Source: Streptomyces sp. RB17 (GTDB lineage Bacteria > Actinomycetota > Actinomycetes > Streptomycetales > Streptomycetaceae). From it: a DNA stretch of 64,000 nt. Below the pieces are notes generated by a model. The model made no database searches. It was not told the origin of the DNA and worked only from the letters and a program-made list of their open reading frames with translations. The position numbers were made by a program, and so were the translations under genes. Shown piece by piece: positions 59,250-64,000 of the stretch; the first letter of the stretch is position 1; each line of letters starts with the position of its first letter. Location: NCBI RefSeq assembly GCF_009604455.1, contig NZ_WEGL01000011.1, positions 248,001 through 312,000 of the forward strand. The letters are read 5' to 3'.

Positions 59250-59644
59250 CTCATGCAGCCGCTGCCGGCACCCTGCCCCGTTGACCTGATCCGGGACGTG
59301 ATGGGTCTGGAGGCGTTCAACGCTGTGGACAGGGCGGCCGGGCAACAACTTGCCGTGTTCATCGCCGTCGACGCCTGGGGCTGCACTGGACGGTCAAGGA
59401 CGTCGCGCTCACCGCCCCGCAGCACGCCGTCGATGCCACGGTGTACGACGCCGTCCGCACCGTGGTGCTCCGGCTGATCCGCTCCCGCGAGTTCCGTCAC
59501 GACTCCTCCGCCGGACCGGTCTACTTCGTGCTCTACGACGTGGAGAGCGAGTACCGGGCCCGCGAACTGGCCGCCGCACTCCACGCGGCCCTCTACGGAC
59601 ACCTCGAACCACTGGCACACGCTATGCCGGGAACCCCGACGTGA
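59250..59644 (+). pseudogene. uncharacterised protein split by a frameshift
   Basis: One phase gives PVDLIRDVMGLEAFNAVDRA and GQQLAVFIAVDAWG; from about 59385 another phase continues LHWTVKDVALTAPQHAVDAT, VYDAVRTVVLRLIRSREFRH and VYFVLYDVESEYRARELAAA to a stop at 59644. The two parts read as one protein of ~130 aa with one base lost. Family unknown. Confidence 0.5.
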
Positions 59645-60161
59645 CCCCAGTCCCGTCCTTGCCGCGGAGGACGTTGTCCGCGCGGCCGCCCGCGGCGTCG
59701 AAGGGTGAGGTCGAACTCCACCACGCGAGCAACGTCCCATCCTCAGGATCCCGAAGCGCTGACCCGTGCATCACGGCATCCGGCGCTCCGCCGTCCTGCA
59801 CGACACGGCCCACACCCCGTTCAGGGTCGAGCGCCGGTTTTCTGTTCCCATTCCTACCGGGACCCACATGGTGATGCGCACCCCCGCGCGGAGCGCATCG
59901 CGGCCGACGATGCCTGAGTCACCCGCACCCGGCCGGCCGCCGTGGTGGCATAGACCCCGTCGGCCCGTGTCTCCCTCGTCGCGGGCCGGCGGCTGGAAGC
60001 GGTGCCCTCGGACCTCGCCCCCCGAGCGGTCCGGGGGCACCGCCGGCCTGCCCGCCCCGGGCCTGTGGTGCAGGCCCGGGGCGGGCTTCGTGCGGCTCGG
60101 CGCGCAGGCGTCCGACCGCACCGGTTTACGCCACCGCGAACCGGTGGCTATGGTTGCTACC
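59645..60161. other. 517-bp non-coding stretch before the toxin-antitoxin pair
   Basis: No supported gene. The last part holds a 16-bp perfect hairpin (60050-60086) and a dyad next to the antitoxin start. Confidence 0.5.
60050..60086. terminator. 16-bp perfect GC-rich hairpin
   Basis: GCCCGCCCCGGGCCTG (60050-60065) and CAGGCCCGGGGCGGGC (60071-60086) pair perfectly around TGGTG. It insulates the toxin-antitoxin promoter from upstream transcription. Confidence 0.75.
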
Positions 60162-60163
60162 AT
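60131..60163. promoter_or_regulatory. candidate antitoxin operator dyads
   Basis: CCACCG-CGAAC-CGGTGG (60131-60147) is a perfect dyad. GGTGGC...GCTACC (60143-60161) overlaps it with one mismatch and ends at the antitoxin ATG. This fits autorepression by a ribbon-helix-helix antitoxin. Confidence 0.5.
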
Positions 60164-60359
60164 GTCTGTCACCACCATGACCCTGCGTATACCTGACGAC
60201 CTTGCCCCCTCGATCAGGTCGGCCGCCGCCGAGGCCGGCATGAGCGTGAACGCGTACGTGGTGCGCGCCGCCCGCCGCGCCGCCACCCTCGACGCCGCGC
60301 AGCAGCTCGCCGCGCTCGGCCTCGGGGACGACCTGGCGGGCGAGGGCGACACCCTGTGA
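60162..60359 (+). CDS. ribbon-helix-helix antitoxin
   Basis: A 65-aa protein: MSVTTMTLRIPDDLAPSIRS then AAAEAGMSVNAYVVRAARRA. The strand TMTLRIPDDL and the two helices are those of a CopG/MetJ-type antitoxin; the C-terminal part (LGLGDDLAGEGDTL) is acidic and would bind the toxin. Its stop overlaps the toxin GTG by 4 bp (GTGA). Confidence 0.82.
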   Translation: MSVTTMTLRIPDDLAPSIRSAAAEAGMSVNAYVVRAARRAATLDAAQQLAALGLGDDLAGEGDTL

Positions 60360-60652
60360 AGCGCGGTGAGATCTGGGCCCTGCCCGACGGACGCAACGTC
60401 CTGATCATCAGCCTGACCGGACTGGAGGAGTCCTACGGCGCACTCCTCGTGATCGCGCTGCACGAGAGCGGCCGGTACCCCGACACGGCCATGTCGGTGG
60501 TGATCGGGGATCCGATCGCGTGCACCGCGGTCGCCGTCAACATCACGCAACTGCGGGTCAACCGGTTCGAGGGGGCAGAGCTCCTCGGCCCCGTCGACGC
60601 TGCGGCCATGGCCCGGGTGGACCAGGCCCTGCGCGCCGTCCAAGACCTCTAG
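60356..60652 (+). CDS. MazF/PemK-like toxin
   Basis: A 98-aa protein starting MKRGEIWALPDGRNVLIISL, as in PemK/MazF ribonuclease toxins (KRGEIW). The second conserved strand is DTAMSVVIGDPIACTAVAVN. It is shorter than usual in the region after LHESGR, so activity is uncertain. It is translated with the antitoxin by a 4-bp overlap. Confidence 0.78.
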   Translation: MKRGEIWALPDGRNVLIISLTGLEESYGALLVIALHESGRYPDTAMSVVIGDPIACTAVAVNITQLRVNRFEGAELLGPVDAAAMARVDQALRAVQDL

Positions 60653-60772
60653 CGGCCGTTTCCGGAGAGGAATAGTCAATACCTGTGGATCTGGGGGGCA
60701 GCGGTGACGTCGAAGTCTGCCGAGGTCCGGGTGCTCGTCTTCAAAGCCGCGGTTCCAAACAGCGTTGAGATC

Positions 60773-61072
60773 TCAGTCCTCGGCTGGCAGGTCATTTCGC
60801 GCTAGCCAGTTCGGATCATCCAGATCCTTGAGGACCTGCTCCGACAGCCGGGCGAGCCCCGTACCGCGTCCCCGGGCGAAGCATCCGCGAGCCTCGCACC
60901 GGGCGTGCTCCAACGCAGCAGCCCGAGCGGCATCTTCACTGTCGTATCGCGTCACGTTGCGCGGCTCGTAGCCCTCCTGCGAATCGGCAGAGGCCTGCCC
61001 GGCTTCAAGGGCCCAGCACCTTTCCCAGCCGTGGTACTTGTCACCCTGGTCGCTCACCCAGAAGTACGTCAT
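60773..61072 (-). CDS. 99-aa uncharacterised protein
   Basis: Starts MTYFWVSDQGDKYHGWERCW (ATG 61072; a longer start at 61126 is possible). It contains RNVTRYDSEDAARAAALEHA and CEARGCFARGRG, and ends VLKDLDDPNWLARNDLPAED. Codon use is normal. No domain recognised. Confidence 0.5.
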   Translation of the reverse strand: MTYFWVSDQGDKYHGWERCWALEAGQASADSQEGYEPRNVTRYDSEDAARAAALEHARCEARGCFARGRGTGLARLSEQVLKDLDDPNWLARNDLPAED

Positions 61073-61251
61073 AACGCGGAGTCTGCCACCGGGAGAGGGT
61101 TGCATCACGGCCTTCGCCCAGGTCATGCGGCCTGCTCCTGCCGCTCGATCAGGACACCGTTCTCGAACCTGGCGCCCGCGCCGCGGGCCTGTGTACAGGC
61201 GCGGAAAGACCTGGTCATGGTCGGCGACATGGGCATGGGACGGACGTGCTC

Positions 61252-61548
61252 TCAGCGCCAGGGAAGTGCCTTGTCGAGGGAGCCGCCGACGCGGCTGGCC
61301 ATGTCACTGCCGGCCACGAAGGTGAGCACTCCGGCGACCATCAGCGTCCAGCGCAGGCTGCTCGCCAGGGCAGCCTGCTGTGCCACCGGTGGGATCAACG
61401 GGAGCAGAACGCTGCAGGTGATGAGCACCGCAGCGGGCCAAGCCCGTGACAGTACGCGGCGAAGCAGACGGCGCTCGGGGACTTGGTCGGGCGCGTTGGC
61501 CAGGAGGGCCGGACGGTCCTCGTGGGCCAGGGCGTCTGCGGCCGCTAG
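61252..61548 (-). pseudogene. C-terminal fragment of a membrane protein cut by an IS
   Basis: A minus-strand frame without a start, from the IS end at 61548: AADALAHEDRPALLANAPDQ, RAWPAAVLITCSVLLPLIPP and LASSLRWTLMVAGVLTFVAG, then a stop at 61252. Two hydrophobic helices are visible. The upstream part was lost at the insertion; the coding piece on the other side of the IS (62438-62704) is in a different phase. Confidence 0.65.
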
Positions 61549-62437
61549 GCAGTGTCTTCAAATGATCTTGAGTGGTGGATCATGGTCGGGTGATACGTCG
61601 CCATGAACTGTCCGATGCTGAATGGGAGTTCGTCCGGCCGTTGCTGCCCGTGTCGTCGCGTGGGCGCAAGCGGCTGGACGACCGCAGGGTCCTCAACGGG
61701 ATCGTGTGGAAGTTCCGTACAGGCACGGCCTGGCGGGACGTGCCCGAGCGGTACGGGCCGTGGGCCACGCTGCCACCCGTTTTCGCCGGTGGGCGGCGGA
61801 CGGCACGTTCGAGCGGATGCTCCGCGCCGCCCAGGTCCGGGCGGACGCCGCCGGGGACATCGACTGGCTGGTGTCGGTCGACTCCACGATCGTCCGCGCC
61901 CACCAGCATGCCGCCGGCGCTCGAAAAGGGGGCTCCGCAACCCGGCGCTCGGACGCTCCCGAGGCGGCCTGACCAGCAAGATTCACTTGGCCTGCGACGG
62001 CGCGGGCCGCCCGCTCGCCTTCACCGTCACGGGCGGCAACACCAAGGACTGCACCCAGTTCATCGCCGTGATGGAGGCGATCCGGGTGCCCAGGATGGGT
62101 CCGGGACGGCCCCGGGTGCGGCCCTCACACGTCCTGGGCGACAAGGGCTACAGCTCCAGGGCGATCCGAAGCCGGCTGCGTCGGCGCGGGATCAGCCACA
62201 CCATTCCCGAGCGAGCCGACCAGGGCCGCAACCGGTTGAACCGCGGCAGCCGTGGTGGACGGCCCCCGGCCTTCGATCGCGACGCCTACAAGCGGCGCAA
62301 CGTGGTGGAACGGTGCTTCAACAAGCTGAAGCAGTGGCGCGGCATCGCCACCCGGTACGACAAGACCACCGAGTCCTACCAAGCAGCAGTCACCCTCGCA
62401 GCCCTGCTGATGTGGGCGTGACATTTGACGACAGAAC
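61549..62437 (+). mobile_element. IS5-like element flanked by CTAG
   Basis: CTAGGCA occurs on both sides (61545-61551 and 62438-62444). The ends CAGTGTCTTCAAAT and, on the other strand, TTCTGTCGTCAAAT form imperfect terminal repeats. The ~890-bp element is filled by a two-ORF transposase. Target duplication of CTAG fits known actinobacterial IS5-group elements. Confidence 0.75.
61572..62421 (+). pseudogene. IS5-like transposase with programmed -1 frameshift site and an additional frameshift
   Basis: OrfA starts MVDHGRVIRRHELSDAEWEF and reaches VPERYGPWATL, where a missing base (near 61780) changes phase. FRRWAADGTFERMLRAAQVR and DWLVSVDSTIVRAHQHAAG (first Asp) continue in the next phase. At CGAAAAGGGGGC (about 61921-61932) a -1 slip leads to GLRNPALGRSRGGLTSKIHL, VLGDKGYSS (second Asp) and NVVERCFNKLKQWRG (Glu). 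The slip site is likely programmed; the first shift is a mutation. Confidence 0.82.
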
Positions 62438-62704
62438 CTAGGCACCCTCCGCGCCGATGCCAGGGATGAGGCGTCCTCCATCAGGACGGGCCCACACCTC
62501 AATTCGAGCATGGGGGCCAGACACATAGAGCCGGTACTGCCTGACTGAGGCGACGAAGGACCCGTACGTCGCGCGCCGGGCCTCCCGCCACAGTCTTGCC
62601 TCATCACGTCTCCACGCTCGATCCTGCGCCCGAGACGACAGCAGACCGCCGAACCAAACTCCCACCAACGCGGTCAGTCCCGTCAGCCAAACCGCAGCAT
62701 CCAT
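62438..62704 (-). pseudogene. membrane-anchored protein N-terminus truncated by the IS
   Basis: ATG 62704 behind GGGGG gives MDAAVWLTGLTALVGVWFGG (one membrane helix), then RAQDRAWRRDEARLWREARR and FVASVRQYRLYVSGPHAR. It ends at a TAG formed by the CTAG insertion site. The C-terminal part is missing, so it is probably inactive. Confidence 0.6.
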
Positions 62705-62807
62705 ACCCACCCCCGGAACTGGCCAATGCTGCGGTCACGGTATGCGCCTGAACACGCGTTGAGAATCAGGGACGTCTCCCCAGCAGCTCGGCATGCGCTC
62801 CCACGGG

Positions 62808-63485
62808 TCACCGGACGCTTGGCATGCCGGGCTCAGGAACAGGCACTGACTGCAGCTTGTCGTACCCCACGAAGGTGAAGAGCCGTGTGCCCGTCTGCAG
62901 GGACTGGGGTTGACCGGTGAAACGGTGCACTCCCACGGCCTGGAGCTCGTCCGGGGCAGTGACCCACTCGCGCTCGAAGCCGCGCTCTTCGAATCAGTCG
63001 CAGATCAACGGCACACGGTCGGGTGTCTTGCGGTTCCTTGTCCAGATGACCCGCCCCCCGGCCTTGCACAACTGCGTGCACGCGTTGATGGTGCGCTCAA
63101 TATCCCGGTCCACGATGTTGCCGAAGACCCCACAGATCAGCACCACGTCTGCCGGCACCATGCCGTCGTAGTGATCGAGGAGTGCGGCGTCCGCAGCAAT
63201 GGCCTCGATACTGTGCAGCTCAGCTGATCTGGCTGCCTCGGCCGCCACGTCCACGTTTCGCGGGTCGAGCTCCACCAGACGCGCACGCACGTCCTGGCCA
63301 CGTGGGTGACCGGGCAGCACTCCCAGCAAGTCGCGGCCTTGACCCGCGCAAAGACTCACCACCTGCAAGGGGTCGGGAGGGCAGTCCTCCAGCGCTAGAC
63401 GAATGCGCTCCTGCACAGTGACCAGCCGACGAGCGAGGGGCGAGTCAGCAGTGTCGTACCGGTCTTGCCACTTCTGCCAGTCCAT
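62808..63485 (-). pseudogene. class I SAM-dependent methyltransferase with internal TGA
   Basis: The frame runs from ATG 63485 (MDWQKWQDRYDTADSPLARR) through the SAM motif VVSLCAGQGRDLLGVLPGHP, the acidic strand ARLVELDPRN and VPADVVLICGVFGNIVD, to PLICD at 62997. There TGA replaces what is probably TGG. The same phase continues FEERGFEREWVTAPDELQAV and GVHRFTGQPQSL to a second stop at 62808. Total 225 codons, a normal length. The first 163 residues might still be made. Confidence 0.85.
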
Positions 63486-63594
63486 GCGCGGACCCTACGA
63501 GAACCCGTGAGCCTCTCCAACGCCTTTTCGATCCGGCCGAGTCGCAGACAGCAGCATCGTCATTCAGTGAGGCGCAGGGATCGCAAACACGCAC

Positions 63595-64000
63595 TCACGC
63601 TTGAACAACCTTGTGGCCGAGCATCACGCTGTACTTGCCGTGCATGACGTCGAGCCGGTATAGGCGGGCGGGGTACGCCAGTACGTCCGCGAGGAGGTCG
63701 AAGCGAAGAAAGTTGCGGCCTCCGGGACCCATGTCGTGAGTGTGGCGGGCCTCCGCATCCGGGAAAGCTTCGAAAATTCCGAAAACGGTCTTCGAGAAAC
63801 GCAGCGCGAACCACGGGCCAGTACCCGGCTCATCATCCACTCCGGCGTTGATGTCCTCGAGGAACTTCTTGAGCTCACCCTCCTTGCCCGGCTTCGCCTC
63901 AAGGTGAATGTAATAGGCCTTATGCCCAGGGGTCTCGTCCTCGCCAAGGACAACAAACCCCGGGTGCTCAGAATCGTCCGCGTTCAGATCTCGTGCCGGG
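63595..64000 (-). CDS. antibiotic biosynthesis monooxygenase (ABM)-like protein, 5' end outside window
   Basis: 135 codons open to the window edge: KAYYIHLEAKPGKEGELKKF, GPWFALRFSKTVFGIFEAFP and DAEARHTHDM, ending MLGHKVVQA. The pattern (strand, Lys-rich helix, aromatic FALRFS strand, HTHD) is that of small dimeric ferredoxin-like ABM/quinol monooxygenases. About 30 residues before the ABM part (EHPGFVVLGEDETPGHKA) may be a linker or a first domain. Confidence 0.75.
   Translation of the reverse strand, partial: PARDLNADDSEHPGFVVLGEDETPGHKAYYIHLEAKPGKEGELKKFLEDINAGVDDEPGTGPWFALRFSKTVFGIFEAFPDAEARHTHDMGPGGRNFLRFDLLADVLAYPARLYRLDVMHGKYSVMLGHKVVQA

Noticed and set aside
1..64000. CRISPR arrays, rRNA genes, polyketide or non-ribosomal peptide synthetase modules
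   Set aside because: I looked for regularly spaced short repeats, rRNA landmarks and megasynthase motifs and saw none. The lone KAS III gene and the ABM-like protein are not enough to call a biosynthetic cluster.

Overview
The window looks like the chromosome of a Streptomyces or close relative. GC is very high with a strong G/C third-position bias, starts are GTG or ATG behind GGAG-type ribosome sites, and several families are typical of the genus: a double-domain Lrp, an ECF sigma factor with a DGPF partner, IS607-type TnpB, XRE-TPR regulators and many small lineage proteins. All calls come from reading the sequence; no database was searched.

Region 1 (1-9.4 kb) is a mixed metabolic stretch. 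It holds the N-terminus of an acyl-CoA ligase, an Lrp-type regulator convergent with a LysR regulator (their joint 3' ends amplified into a 217-bp triplicate), an SBF-type transporter, a secreted sialidase, a MarR-controlled quinone oxidoreductase, an isochorismatase-like hydrolase, an SDR without its usual catalytic residues, and a LysR remnant.

Region 2 (9.4-36 kb) appears to be a coordinated one-carbon/CoA catabolic locus. A leftward operon encodes a PanE-like reductase, a Cys-type formate dehydrogenase whose N-terminal iron-sulfur domain sits on a separate subunit, a fused NuoE-NuoF subunit, and FdhD. An OFA-family (oxalate/formate type) transporter with a 42-aa partner is divergent from it. 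A second leftward operon encodes a TPP-dependent lyase/decarboxylase, formyl-CoA:oxalate CoA-transferase (Frc), an ADP-forming acyl-CoA synthetase and two paralogous OFA transporters. Divergent from that are SucC- and SucD-like subunits and an aldehyde dehydrogenase. A GntR regulator gene and a KAS III gene lie between. The promoters of both operons carry dyads of the form CTGT....-N8-....ACAG, and related half-sites lie before the GntR gene, so one regulator may control the locus. The simple reading is oxalate to oxalyl-CoA to formyl-CoA to formate to CO2 plus NADH. An alternative is that the TPP enzyme is a 2-hydroxyacyl-CoA lyase, making formyl-CoA plus an aldehyde for the neighbouring aldehyde dehydrogenase. 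An IS607-like TnpB element and an ECF42-type sigma/DGPF pair also lie here.

Region 3 (36-64 kb) is an accessory and decaying zone that begins at a tRNA-Leu(GAG) gene. A large serine recombinase split by an amber codon abuts the tRNA. Then come an APH-like kinase, an XRE-TPR regulator beside a 16-bp perfect dyad, a Prim-Pol-like protein, two tandem 106-aa paralogues, a DUF4041/GIY-YIG protein, a HIT protein, an IS carrying a passenger gene, a secreted protein, a hydrolase-kinase fusion, a two-repeat protein of unknown function, a MazF-like toxin-antitoxin pair, and insertion sequences or their remains of several families. Three tRNA 3'-end fragments (Arg-like at 38.5 kb, Ser/Leu-like at 48.5 kb, Thr-like at 57 kb) and many broken genes (Ku, MFS, methyltransferase, GNAT, recombinase) suggest repeated integration and deletion. 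The window ends inside an ABM-type monooxygenase gene.
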